A stretch of 64,000 nt of DNA from an uncultured Lachnospiraceae bacterium (GTDB lineage Bacteria > Bacillota > Clostridia > Lachnospirales > Lachnospiraceae), in contig CANQAP010000002.1 of the NCBI GenBank assembly GCA_947589305.1, positions 1 to 64,000 on the forward strand. The letters are read 5' to 3'. The position numbers were made by a program, and so were the translations under genes. Numbering within the stretch: position 1 is the stretch's first letter; each line of letters opens with the position of its first letter. The notes under the pieces were generated by a model. That model had not been told where the DNA came from and did no database searches. It saw nothing but the letters and a program-made list of their open reading frames with translations. Shown here piece by piece: positions 7,945 to 16,382 of this stretch.

Positions 7945-8779
7945 AATTTTTTGGACGGGAGGGTTTGACTCTACGTTTCGTGTTGTTCAGTTGTCAAGGC
8001 TTCCGATCCGGTTGCAGCCGGTCTATTGTACAGGAGTCGCTTCCGATATACGGAAAAGCGAGTATTACGAACTGCAGGCGATTAAGCAGATCATGGAATT
8101 ACTGCGTAAAAAGCCAGAAACGAAAGCCGAGATCCTGCCGCCCAAGATTGTAAGTACCGAAAAGAGGCAGCCTGTGGAAAAGGATCCTGATTTTGTATAT
8201 GAGATTCTGCCGCACGATCATGACGTTGCAACGGCTTTTCGAAGGATCTATATTTCCATGATGGCGCCTAGACGCAGCCAGCTTGCCACAGGGAGAGGCG
8301 TTTTGAATGCAGTCAACGTTGATCTTTATATTGACTCCCAGTATCAATGGCTTGCCGCATACGCAAACAGTAGAAAGGATCCGGTCGAGATTGGCATCAC
8401 AGCAAGATACGTCAACAAATTTATGGACGCGATCGGCGGAGGGGATGCGGTCGAGGAAATAGATCGGGGCTGTGTTAAGCAGTATATATTAAATATAGAA
8501 AAATGCCGGTCGGCGGATGGCTATACCATATTTGGCAATTTTGCTTTTTCTTTTTATAACGCGCCGCTGAAACCGGAACTGATCGAGGAATACAGGAAGA
8601 TGGACTGCGAGGATATCATGAATCTGACATGGTTCTGTTATGATCCAATCGACGGCAAGCCGTGTGGTCAATGCTGGACCTGTGTGCATACATATCGTGA
8701 CGGGATCACGAATCGGTTTACTCCCGAGGCTTTGGAACGATACTTTAAGCGTGAAAAGGAATTGGCTGAAAATAAATGA
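7931..8779 (+). CDS. QueC/ExsB-like PP-loop ATP pyrophosphatase
   Basis: This 282-residue protein starts inside the end of the ligase gene (14-base overlap). Near its N-terminus is WTGGFDST (residues 8-15), a form of the SGGxDS PP-loop that binds ATP and leads to adenylation with release of pyrophosphate. Near the C-terminus are three cysteines at 245, 248 and 251 in C-G-Q-C-W-T-C, which resembles the zinc site of QueC, the 7-cyano-7-deazaguanine synthase. QueC uses this chemistry to turn a carboxylate into an amide and then a nitrile. No other queuosine or preQ0 gene except tgt, far away, is in the window. I infer an amide- or nitrile-forming or related step on the operon's own carboxylate. 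That is not proven. Confidence 0.75.
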   Translation: METYEIFWTGGFDSTFRVVQLSRLPIRLQPVYCTGVASDIRKSEYYELQAIKQIMELLRKKPETKAEILPPKIVSTEKRQPVEKDPDFVYEILPHDHDVATAFRRIYISMMAPRRSQLATGRGVLNAVNVDLYIDSQYQWLAAYANSRKDPVEIGITARYVNKFMDAIGGGDAVEEIDRGCVKQYILNIEKCRSADGYTIFGNFAFSFYNAPLKPELIEEYRKMDCEDIMNLTWFCYDPIDGKPCGQCWTCVHTYRDGITNRFTPEALERYFKREKELAENK

Positions 8780-8791
8780 AAGGATTCCGAT

Positions 8792-9874
8792 ATGACACTT
8801 GACGAGTTGATAAAAGAGAAGCCGTATTCGCTTCCAAAAGAAAAAAAGTCTGATATATTGACGCAGATGCTGTCGGATCTTACTGCATATCATTATGAAA
8901 ACTGCAGTCAGTATCGCAATATTCTTAATGGTATGGGATTTGATCCCTATGAGAGTCGTAAGCATTATGACGAACTTCCGATGATACCGGTTCGTATGTT
9001 TAAGGAAATGCCGTTAAAAAGCGTTCCAGATGAAAACTTGGCGAAAAGTATGTCTTCCAGCGGGTCGAGCGGACAGAAGGTCAGCAAGCTTTATTTAGAT
9101 CGGCAGACAGCGATTGCCCAGCAAAATGTGGGCGTTAAGATCACGTCAAATTTTTTAGGGATCAAAAGAATGCCGTTTGTGATTATTGACAGCCCCGCAA
9201 TCTTAAAAAGCCGCGAAGCGTATACGGCACGTGGCGCTGCAGCTTTGTTCTTTTCCCTGTTCGGTTCAGACCGGATATTTGCCTTGAAAGACGATATGAG
9301 CCTGAATATGGAGGAAGTAGAGGCTTTTCTTGAAAAGCATAAAGGGCGACAGGTCCTGCTATTTGGATTTACGTTTATGGTATGGCAGCATTTGTGCTGT
9401 GCGTTGCGGGATTTGGGGAAAAAGCTGGATTTCCATGACGGGCTTTTGATCCATGGAGGCGGCTGGAAAAAAATGGAGAGTATGAAAGTTTCTCCTCAGA
9501 CCTTCAAGGAGGAATTGAAGGAGCTTTGTAATATCAATCACGTTTATAATGAATACGGTATGGCGGAGCAGTCTGGCACGATTTATTTTGAATGTGAATA
9601 TGGGCATCTCCATGCCAGTATTTTTTCAGATGTTATCACGCGGCGCGGCAGGGATCTGTCCGTGTGTGAGTTTGGAGAACCCGGCATGATGGAGCTTGTA
9701 TCAGTGTTGCCTCATTCCTATCCGGGGCATATACTGCTGTCTGAGGATGAGGGCGTTATTTTAGGTGAAGACGATTGTCCCTGCGGTCGTCTGGGCAAAT
9801 ATTTTAAAATCAATGGTAGACTGAAAAACGCGGAATTGCGTGGCTGTAGCGATACGTATGCGGCGCAGTTTTAA
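8792..9874 (+). CDS. LuxE-like acyl-protein synthetase
   Basis: A 360-residue protein of the LuxE family (adenylate-forming acyl-protein synthetases). SSSGSSGQKVSK around residues 87-98 is the phosphate-binding loop. YNEYGMAEQSG near 250 is the equivalent of the aromatic-G-x-T/A-E motif. Near the C-terminus CPCGRLGKYFKINGR includes the usual Cys-x-Cys-Gly-Arg-x-Gly. In luminous bacteria LuxE activates a fatty acid as AMP ester, accepts it on a Cys and hands it to LuxC. A LuxC-like gene follows 15 bases later, so the same relay is likely. AAAGGA precedes the start. Confidence 0.87.
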   Translation: MTLDELIKEKPYSLPKEKKSDILTQMLSDLTAYHYENCSQYRNILNGMGFDPYESRKHYDELPMIPVRMFKEMPLKSVPDENLAKSMSSSGSSGQKVSKLYLDRQTAIAQQNVGVKITSNFLGIKRMPFVIIDSPAILKSREAYTARGAAALFFSLFGSDRIFALKDDMSLNMEEVEAFLEKHKGRQVLLFGFTFMVWQHLCCALRDLGKKLDFHDGLLIHGGGWKKMESMKVSPQTFKEELKELCNINHVYNEYGMAEQSGTIYFECEYGHLHASIFSDVITRRGRDLSVCEFGEPGMMELVSVLPHSYPGHILLSEDEGVILGEDDCPCGRLGKYFKINGRLKNAELRGCSDTYAAQF

Positions 9875-9889
9875 ATGGGAGGAGCAAAT

Positions 9890-11068
9890 ATGGAGCAAAT
9901 TGAATATATAACGGGGAATGAGGAGACGCTTCAGCATTTGACGAAAGTGGCGGCATGGAGACCCTTTGACGAGAGAGCGGTACTTTTTTGCAACGTGCTG
10001 TCTGCTGAGTTGATGAAAACGATAGAAATTCAGAAATATCCGGACTTGCTCACGTTAGCGTTTTGGCTTCGCAAGGCGAATATCCAGAAAATAAAAGAAG
10101 AATATGGAGATATATCCGATCGTTTAGGGCGTGGCATGGCGTTCCACATCGCGCCGGGAAATGTGCCGCTTTCTTTTGCTTATTCAATGGCGACAGGATT
10201 GCTTACAGGAAATGCAAATGTTATCCGGCTTCCCTCCCGTAAGTTTGAGCAGGCAGATATTTTTTGTAGAATATTGAACGAAGTATTGGAGAAATCAGAA
10301 GATATCCCGGAACGTGTTTGTCTGATAAAATATTCGCATAATAAGGAAATAACGGACGCAATCTCTGCGAAATGTCATTGCCGCATTATATGGGGCGGAG
10401 ATCGCACGGTAGATATAATACGCGAGTCGAATATACCGCCGCGTGCATCGGAGATCACCTTTGCAAACCGATTTTCTATATGTCTTATTGATTCGGATAA
10501 ATATTTGACGGAATATGATCCAAAGAAAACGGCGCATCAGTTTTTTATTGATACATACCTTACGGATCAAAATGCGTGTTCATCGCCCAGAATCATTTTT
10601 TGGATGGGCGATCAAAGGGAAAAAGCAAAAGATGTATTCTGGGAAGCACTTTATAATGAGATTTCTGATTATCCTCTTGCAGACGTTACAACTGTAGAAA
10701 AACTGTTGACGTTTTGTAAGTTTGCCGCTGAAAATCCCTGTAAAATGACGATAGGGCGCGATTGCAGACTAATGCGTATTGCGCCGGAAGAATTAAATTT
10801 AAATGTTCTAAAGAATATTGGAAACAGCGGTTTTTTTTATGAATATGATATTTCTGATATCAATGAGATCCTGCCATTTTGTACATGGGAACTTCAGACG
10901 ATCTCTTTTCTTGGGATAGAAGAAAATACACTGCGTGAATTGATTTTGTTGAACGCACCCGATGGCGTCGATAGGATCGTACCGGTAGGGCATACGATGG
11001 ATTTTAGCCTGATATGGGACGGAAGGGATATTGTAAGGGAACTTACAAGGAAAGTTTCCTTTAGGTAA
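9890..11068 (+). CDS. LuxC-like acyl-CoA/acyl-thioester reductase
   Basis: A 392-residue member of the LuxC family, aldehyde-dehydrogenase-like enzymes that reduce acyl thioesters to aldehydes with NADPH. APGNVPLSF near 88-96 and IIWGGD near 166-171 belong to the nucleotide-binding part. Cys230 in Q-N-A-C-S-S-P-R is the expected acyl-accepting cysteine. The start at 9890 is chosen because an earlier in-frame ATG at 9875 overlaps the GGGAGGAG ribosome-binding site. It is the last gene of the operon and is followed by a terminator. With the LuxE-like protein it should produce an aldehyde, a suitable acceptor for the transketolase-like enzyme. Confidence 0.88.
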   Translation: MEQIEYITGNEETLQHLTKVAAWRPFDERAVLFCNVLSAELMKTIEIQKYPDLLTLAFWLRKANIQKIKEEYGDISDRLGRGMAFHIAPGNVPLSFAYSMATGLLTGNANVIRLPSRKFEQADIFCRILNEVLEKSEDIPERVCLIKYSHNKEITDAISAKCHCRIIWGGDRTVDIIRESNIPPRASEITFANRFSICLIDSDKYLTEYDPKKTAHQFFIDTYLTDQNACSSPRIIFWMGDQREKAKDVFWEALYNEISDYPLADVTTVEKLLTFCKFAAENPCKMTIGRDCRLMRIAPEELNLNVLKNIGNSGFFYEYDISDINEILPFCTWELQTISFLGIEENTLRELILLNAPDGVDRIVPVGHTMDFSLIWDGRDIVRELTRKVSFR

Positions 11069-11132
11069 GCTCAGAAGCGGCGGGACGCAGTCCATGTTTT
11101 ATATATAACATCATATTCCAGTATCGATCAAG

Positions 11133-11162
11133 AACAGGCGGAAATTCTGCCTGTTTTTTTAT
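11133..11162 (+). terminator. Rho-independent terminator of the LuxC/LuxE operon
   Basis: AACAGGC at 11133-11139 pairs with GCCTGTT at 11149-11155 across a short loop and is followed by a run of T. Confidence 0.88.
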
Positions 11163-11164
11163 AA

Positions 11165-11400
11165 TTAGAAAAGTTTTTCATCCTCAGTAAGAAAGTCATG
11201 AATGTCAGGCAGGTTGTGATTGGAGATGATATGAGATATGAATTTGACATTATATAAAATGTGTTCTTTTCCTTGTTTTCATATGTCTATACAAATCCCT
11301 TAGATAGTCCAAATGATTCCCGCTAATGACATGCCGTTTGGGAAGATGAAAAGTGTGAGAAAGTTCATTCGGAGGAATTGACAAAATGAGTGTTGCAACT
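11165..11400 (-). pseudogene. Possible regulator remnant, frameshifted, minus strand
   Basis: On the minus strand one frame reads LILSIPPNELSHTFHLPKRH and continues to about 11260. A shift of frame then gives FISHIISNHNLPDIHDFLTE, ending at a stop at 11165-11167. The first part is reminiscent of the cupin strands of AraC-type regulators, where a P-P-N-x-x-H-x-x-H/F pattern is common. No start codon or ribosome-binding site is evident, and the region overlaps the promoter of the TetR gene. The resemblance is weak; it may be chance. Confidence 0.25.
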
Positions 11401-11406
11401 TATAAT
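11378..11406 (+). promoter_or_regulatory. Perfect-consensus sigma-A promoter of the tetR-type gene
   Basis: TTGACA at 11378-11383 and TATAAT at 11401-11406 with exactly 17 bases between them. Confidence 0.88.
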
Positions 11407-11421
11407 ATAACTATTGTTATA
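11406..11421. promoter_or_regulatory. Probable TetR operator
   Basis: The inverted repeat TATAAC and GTTATA, four bases apart, begins on the last base of the -10 box and covers the expected transcription start. TetR-family repressors usually bind such palindromes at their own promoter, so autorepression is inferred. Confidence 0.6.
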
Positions 11422-11451
11422 TAACAAAAATTATTAAAAGAAGGGAAAACC

Positions 11452-12039
11452 ATGCCGCCAAAACCTAAAATCACAAAAGATATGGTCATTGATGCTGCCT
11501 TTGAGGTTGCTCGTGAAACAGGTGCGGAAAATATTAATGCAAGAACAGTCGCAAAAAGATTGCAATGTTCTACGCAGCCTATCATGTACCATTTTGCAAC
11601 GATTGAGGAATTGAAAAAAGCTGTTTATGCAAAAGCAGACTTCTATCATTCTGAATACCTAATGAATATTGAAAGCCCGCATGAAGGCGTCATGCTCGGA
11701 ATTGGATTGAATTATATCCGCTTTGCGATTGAAGAACCGCATTTGTTCCGTTTTCTTTTTCAATCAAACTTTTTTACTGGAACGACTTTGCTTGAAATGA
11801 TAGATGCCGAAGAACTTGCTCCTGTTCTTTTAGCAATGCAAGGAGCAGTTGGAGGAAGTATAGATCAAGTAAAAGAAATCTTTATCACAATTTTTCTATT
11901 TGCTCATGGATATGCGAGTATCATCGCTAACAATTCATTGGAATATGACGAGGAGCTTATAAAATCCCATTTGGAGCGGGCATATAGAGGTTCAGTATTG
12001 GCAGTACAGGAGGAAATGAAATGCAAGATCAACAAGTGA
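11452..12039 (+). CDS. TetR-family transcriptional regulator
   Basis: A 195-residue protein with an N-terminal helix-turn-helix of TetR type: I-T-K-D-M-V-I-D-A-A-F-E-V-A followed by I-N-A-R-T-V-A-K-R-L and the recognition helix around P-I-M-Y-H-F (residues 10-53). The C-terminal part is helical and resembles the WHG-type ligand domain, with F-L-F-Q-S-N-F-F. A consensus promoter overlapping a palindrome lies just upstream, which points to autorepression. The CPBP-family protease gene overlaps its 3' end by 19 bases and should be under the same control. The ligand is unknown. Confidence 0.88.
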   Translation: MPPKPKITKDMVIDAAFEVARETGAENINARTVAKRLQCSTQPIMYHFATIEELKKAVYAKADFYHSEYLMNIESPHEGVMLGIGLNYIRFAIEEPHLFRFLFQSNFFTGTTLLEMIDAEELAPVLLAMQGAVGGSIDQVKEIFITIFLFAHGYASIIANNSLEYDEELIKSHLERAYRGSVLAVQEEMKCKINK

Positions 12040-12698
12040 TTGAGAATAACAAAAAGAGTGTTGTCCTCACAATGATAGGTGTGGCAATCATGATATTATT
12101 GACAGTAACAAAAGTTGTACCGTCCTCAAAAATAGCAGGGTATTCCGTATTTGTGGGGATTGCATTTTTCTTTATTACGGAAGCTGTCGGCAAAGAAAAA
12201 GGCTCCGAATCGGGATTGCGTTTTCATACAATTTTGGCGGATCTTAAAAAGCCGGGCGTAATTCTTTGGCTGCTCCTGCCAATCGTGAGCGGTGTTGTTA
12301 CGAATATTGTCGGTAATCTGATTTTCCACGGAGATTTTTTTGACCATGTAGTGGGACGAGCAAATGCTTTCTTGTCTTTTGATAAAATTGCGCTGCTGAT
12401 AGGTCAGATCATCATTGCGGCATTCGGCGAGGAGATTGCGTATAGAGGCTTTTTCTTTGGAAAAACCTCAAAAATATTGCCGGTTTGGTTATGTGCGGTT
12501 GTTTCATCGGCTGTTTTTGCAGCGGGGCATATTGCCGCAGGAAACATAGGAATTATAATTTATGATGTTGCCACTGTATTTATCGACAGTTTGATTTTCT
12601 CTGTGGTTTATCGTAAATCAGGCAATTGCGTTATCAGCACCTTATCGCATATTCTCGCAAACACAGTAGCGCTTGTTGAAATGTTTGTATTCTTTTAA
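12021..12698 (+). CDS. CPBP-family intramembrane metalloprotease (CAAX protease-like)
   Basis: A 225-residue protein with about six membrane segments. The family's glutamic protease motifs are visible: EE-x-x-x-R at Glu137-Glu138-Arg142 (GEEIAYRG), His170 in the next helix (F-A-A-G-H) and His210-x-x-x-Asn214 (H-I-L-A-N). Bacterial members cleave membrane substrates and often act in bacteriocin self-immunity or membrane protein turnover. The start follows AGGAGG inside the end of the TetR gene, so the two are translated together. No peptide or bacteriocin gene is adjacent. Confidence 0.85.
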   Translation: MQDQQVIENNKKSVVLTMIGVAIMILLTVTKVVPSSKIAGYSVFVGIAFFFITEAVGKEKGSESGLRFHTILADLKKPGVILWLLLPIVSGVVTNIVGNLIFHGDFFDHVVGRANAFLSFDKIALLIGQIIIAAFGEEIAYRGFFFGKTSKILPVWLCAVVSSAVFAAGHIAAGNIGIIIYDVATVFIDSLIFSVVYRKSGNCVISTLSHILANTVALVEMFVFF

Positions 12699-12844
12699 GT
12701 TGGGATTTTGGAAATATTTAGAGTAAGCGAGAAATCGGAATATAAGGCACTCAACCTTTGGTAGAGTCAGAAAAATCAACTGTTGGTTCGTGTTCATCCT
12801 GATCCGTTACGGATATACTTGAGCCATGAAAGGAGGTACCCGAT

Positions 12845-13453
12845 ATGGATCAAATCAAAATCGGAAAATTCATAGCGTCATGCAGAAAAGAACAGGGTAT
12901 CACTCAAGCAGCCCTTGCGGAAAAGCTCGGTATCAGTGACCGTGCAGTATCAAAATGGGAGACGGGAAAATCCATGCCGGATTCCGGAATCATGCTGGAG
13001 TTGTGTGATTTTCTGAAAATCAATGTCAATGAACTCCTGTCGGGCGAAAGAATTATGGTAGAATCATATGACAAACGGGCAGAAGAAAATCTGCTGGCGA
13101 TGAGAGAAGAGATCGAGGAGAAAAACAGGCTGCTGCTGAGGATGGAATATTGGATTATGTCCACGGCGATGATTGCAGGGCTGGCTATAGTGTTTACGGC
13201 TTCATTCGTTGAGTTGCCTGCATGGCTACGCGTGGGGCTTATTGTATTCGCTGGTGCAATGATATTTATATTTGCTTTTATTGCGGTAGGTATAGAGCAG
13301 AAAGCCGGATACTATGAGTGTCAAAATTGCGGTTTCAGATATGTACCGACTTACTGGCAAACCAATCTTGCGCCACATACTGGCAGGACGAGATACATGA
13401 AATGCCCGAAATGTGAAAAACGAAGCTGGCAAAAAAAAGTACTGACTAAATGA
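12845..13453 (+). CDS. XRE-type HTH regulator with two membrane segments and a C-terminal zinc ribbon
   Basis: This 202-residue protein begins with a Cro/CI-type helix-turn-helix (residues 6-60, with GITQAALAEKLGISDRAVSK and W-E-x-G-K-S-x-P-D). A short coiled stretch around 70-90 follows, then two hydrophobic segments (about 100-122 and 126-146). The C-terminal domain holds C-Q-N-C and C-P-K-C pairs, a likely zinc ribbon. This layout suggests a membrane-tethered regulator. The ribosome-binding site AAAGGAGG is strong. No target gene is obvious; the acyltransferase gene lies 420 bases downstream with its own promoter. Confidence 0.85.
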   Translation: MDQIKIGKFIASCRKEQGITQAALAEKLGISDRAVSKWETGKSMPDSGIMLELCDFLKINVNELLSGERIMVESYDKRAEENLLAMREEIEEKNRLLLRMEYWIMSTAMIAGLAIVFTASFVELPAWLRVGLIVFAGAMIFIFAFIAVGIEQKAGYYECQNCGFRYVPTYWQTNLAPHTGRTRYMKCPKCEKRSWQKKVLTK

Positions 13454-13592
13454 TCAATCAAAGAAGAAGAGATGTGTACCAAAGGATGTAAAGATGTAGA
13501 TGATACTCTACAAAGTTGATCTTCTATCAGAATATCAAAAATCTGCCGGAAGATTTTAATGACGGATCTAAAAATCCCTATATAATGCAAAT

Positions 13593-13626
13593 AAGGGCAG
13601 AAACCGTAAAAGTCGGCTCTGCCCTT
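13593..13626 (+). terminator. Hairpin downstream of the XRE gene
   Basis: AAGGGCAGA at 13593-13601 pairs with TCTGCCCTT at 13618-13626. The T-run is short, so this is a weak or bidirectional terminator. The rest of 13454-13816 contains no gene I recognise; a 22-codon minus-strand frame near 13670-13740 is too short to call. Confidence 0.55.
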
Positions 13627-13816
13627 TAGTAACGATTTAACGATTCAATATCTTTCTCTTCCTAAATCTTATCCGTATGCTAAAATCTTCACAAATTCCT
13701 GATAATGATAATATATATCTTGTAAAATTGTGTTCATGTTCGGATGAAACCTTCCTGTAAAACGTCTGATCGGCTAGATCAAAATACCTGCGCAACAGAA
13801 ATCAGATGAAATCATC

Positions 13817-13845
13817 TTTTCATATATGGCAGGCTTTGTTATAAT
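13817..13845 (+). promoter_or_regulatory. Predicted promoter of the acyltransferase-MATE genes
   Basis: TTTTCA at 13817-13822 and TATAAT at 13840-13845, 17 bases apart, 28 bases before the chosen start. Confidence 0.55.
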
Positions 13846-13873
13846 GGAACAGACGAAAAGGAGGTATGGCTCA

Positions 13874-14926
13874 ATGGATTCAAAAGACACATATTTGGAA
13901 CGGAATTATAAAATGGATAATATTCGCTGCCTGTTGATTTTTTTAGTGGTATTTGGTCATCTGTTAGAATCCGTGGCAGGTGATTGGGCTTCCCATATTT
14001 ACCGCATCATCTATTCCTTTCACATGCCGATGTTTGTGTTTGTCACAGGTTGGTTTGCGGATTTTAAGGCAAAAAAAATCGTGTCTTCCCTTATCTACCC
14101 GTATGTGCTGTTTCAGATCTTATATATTGTCTTTCAACAGAAAGTCATATTGACCCCGTTACCTGTCCAATTCACGGTGCCTCATTGGTTGTTATGGTAT
14201 CTGTTTGCGTGTATCGTATATTATTGTCTGATTCCTCTCATCCGGACGGAAAGGCTGGGATTACAGATCTGTGCTGTGTTGTGTTCCATCATTCTGTCAC
14301 TCTTGGCAGGTAAGGATAACAGTATAGGCTACTACCTGTCCCTGTCGCGGATTTTAACGTTTCTCCCATATTTTGTGGCAGGCTATTATATCGGGCATAG
14401 CGGTTACGGAACCGTCCGGTTCAGTCAACAGTATGGACAATGGATGAAAAAGAATCCTTGGTTTGGAGCGTTGATCATATGTTTGGCGCTTGCGGTATGG
14501 GTAGGACTCAGTTATTTCATCATTCACAATCCGCAGTGGAATAATGCGGTCCTTTATGGTTCATATTCTTATCAGGCGGCAAATTATACCGTGTTGGATA
14601 AATTCAAACTGATGGTGATCGCATGTGGATGGATATGGAGCATTTGGCTTTTGATACCGAATAAGAAATGTTTTGTTTTGTCCACGATTGGCAGTAATAC
14701 CTTGTCCATTTTTATCCTGCATGGATTTTTGGTTTATTTGCTCCGTCTGGCTCCGTGGTTCCATTATTCCGAAATGAAAAATATAGGGCTGGCTGCGACA
14801 ATCGCACTGGCAGCCATTTTGGTCTTCGGGAACCGCTGGGTAGCGGAGGTGTTCCGCTGTTTTGGCACCGGACTATGGCTGGAAAAATTATTCGGATTGT
14901 TTGTGAAACATTCGGATGCACCATAA
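13874..14926 (+). CDS. Membrane acyltransferase family 3 (OafA/fucose 4-O-acetyltransferase-like)
   Basis: A 350-residue polytopic protein with about ten hydrophobic segments. The first reads D-N-I-R-C-L-L-I-F-L-V-V-F-G-H, holding the conserved Arg and His of this family, and is followed by S-F-H-M-P-M-F-V-F-V-T-G-W-F. These proteins O-acetylate sugars of surface glycans at the membrane. The start at 13874 follows AAAAGGAGG at a good distance; two earlier in-frame ATGs at 13826 and 13844 lack such a site and lie upstream of or in the promoter. A MATE exporter gene follows 57 bases later. Confidence 0.85.
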   Translation: MDSKDTYLERNYKMDNIRCLLIFLVVFGHLLESVAGDWASHIYRIIYSFHMPMFVFVTGWFADFKAKKIVSSLIYPYVLFQILYIVFQQKVILTPLPVQFTVPHWLLWYLFACIVYYCLIPLIRTERLGLQICAVLCSIILSLLAGKDNSIGYYLSLSRILTFLPYFVAGYYIGHSGYGTVRFSQQYGQWMKKNPWFGALIICLALAVWVGLSYFIIHNPQWNNAVLYGSYSYQAANYTVLDKFKLMVIACGWIWSIWLLIPNKKCFVLSTIGSNTLSIFILHGFLVYLLRLAPWFHYSEMKNIGLAATIALAAILVFGNRWVAEVFRCFGTGLWLEKLFGLFVKHSDAP

Positions 14927-14983
14927 AATTTCTTGCCAATATAATAATAGAATACTAAAACATGGAAGAAGTTTATTGAAAAT

Positions 14984-16339
14984 ATGAAAGAAATGAAAAA
15001 AGAATATTTGATACGGGAACATCCGTTGAAAGCATTATTGATCTTTGCGGTTCCGATGATCATCGGAAATCTTTTTCAACAGTTCTATAATATGGTGGAT
15101 TCCATGGTGGTCGGACGATATGTGAGTCAGAACGCATTGGCAGCGGTAGGTGCATCTTACTCCTTGACGACCGTTTTTATTTCGATCGCGATCGGAGGCG
15201 GAATGGGAGCATCCGTCATCGTCAGTTTATATTATGGCTCGAGAGATTATAGAAAAATGAAGCATGCGATCCGGACGGCACTGATTGCGTTCTTATTTTT
15301 GGGGATTTTATTGGGATTCACCGGATGGCTGTTTTCCAAGCAGATCATGATCGCGTTAAACACACCGAATGATGTATTAGATCAGGCGATCGAGTATCTG
15401 CGGATATATTTCATAGGGCTGCCCTTTTTATTTATGTATAATGTTCTGTCGTCGATGTTTAATGCGTTGGGACGCTCGAAAATACCACTGTTTTTGTTGA
15501 TCTTTTCTTCTGTGTTTAACATAGGTTTGGATATTTATATGGTCTGCAGGCTGCATATGGCAGTCGCAGGAGTGGCTTGGGCAACGTTTATCGCGCAGGG
15601 AATTTCCGCGGCGGTCGCACTGTTATTATTTATACGGGAAATGACGTTGTATCGGACAGACGCATCCTGCCATTGGTTCGATTGGACAGAGCTGTGGAAT
15701 ATGGCAAAGGTAGCATTGCCGTCAATTTTGCAACAGTCAACTGTATCGGTTGGCATGATGCTGGTGCAGTCGGTCGTCAACAGTTTTGGTTCAGAGATTT
15801 TGGCGGGGTATTCGGCAGGCTCCAGATTGGAGAGTATCTGTATTGTACCGATGGCGGCAATGGGGAATGCGATTTCTTCCTACACGGCACAGAATATCGG
15901 AGCCAGACGGTATGACCGGGTGACGCAGGGATATCATGTTGCGTATGGTATAGTCTTCGGGTTTGCCGTTCTCATTTGTCTGACGTTGGAAATCGCGTAT
16001 CGACCTCTGATTCTCATGTTTTTAGGAGACAAAGGTACTCTTTTGGCGATGCAGACAGGTAACTCTTATTTGCGATTTTTAGGGTGGTTTTTTGCCTTGA
16101 TAGGACTTAAAATGATAACAGACGGATTGCTTCGGGGTGCGGGCGATATGACGTTGTTCACAGTAGCGAATTTAGTCAACTTAAGTATTCGGGTAGCGGT
16201 AGCGTTTTTGTTTGCACCATTATACGGAATCCGGATGGTGTGGGTGGCGATTCCGGCAGGCTGGCTGGCAAATTACTTGATTTCCTTTGCGGAGTACCGG
16301 ACGGGAAAATGGAGACGATCCCACGATAAAAAAATATAG
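14984..16339 (+). CDS. MATE-family multidrug/toxin efflux protein
   Basis: A 451-residue membrane protein with twelve predicted segments in two similar halves. The N-terminal region matches the DinF/NorM-type MATE pattern: P-M-I-I-G-N-L-F-Q-Q-F-Y-N-M-V-D-S-M-V-V-G-R and the following A-L-A-A-V-G-A-S. The second half starts near A-L-P-S-I-L-Q-Q-S. These are sodium- or proton-driven exporters of cationic drugs or metabolites. The gene runs on towards the ArsC/Spx-like gene (43 bases apart). The substrate is unknown. Confidence 0.9.
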   Translation: MKEMKKEYLIREHPLKALLIFAVPMIIGNLFQQFYNMVDSMVVGRYVSQNALAAVGASYSLTTVFISIAIGGGMGASVIVSLYYGSRDYRKMKHAIRTALIAFLFLGILLGFTGWLFSKQIMIALNTPNDVLDQAIEYLRIYFIGLPFLFMYNVLSSMFNALGRSKIPLFLLIFSSVFNIGLDIYMVCRLHMAVAGVAWATFIAQGISAAVALLLFIREMTLYRTDASCHWFDWTELWNMAKVALPSILQQSTVSVGMMLVQSVVNSFGSEILAGYSAGSRLESICIVPMAAMGNAISSYTAQNIGARRYDRVTQGYHVAYGIVFGFAVLICLTLEIAYRPLILMFLGDKGTLLAMQTGNSYLRFLGWFFALIGLKMITDGLLRGAGDMTLFTVANLVNLSIRVAVAFLFAPLYGIRMVWVAIPAGWLANYLISFAEYRTGKWRRSHDKKI

Positions 16340-16382
16340 CGGCAGTGATATGATAAAAAGCGAAAGAACAGGAGAATCTGAA

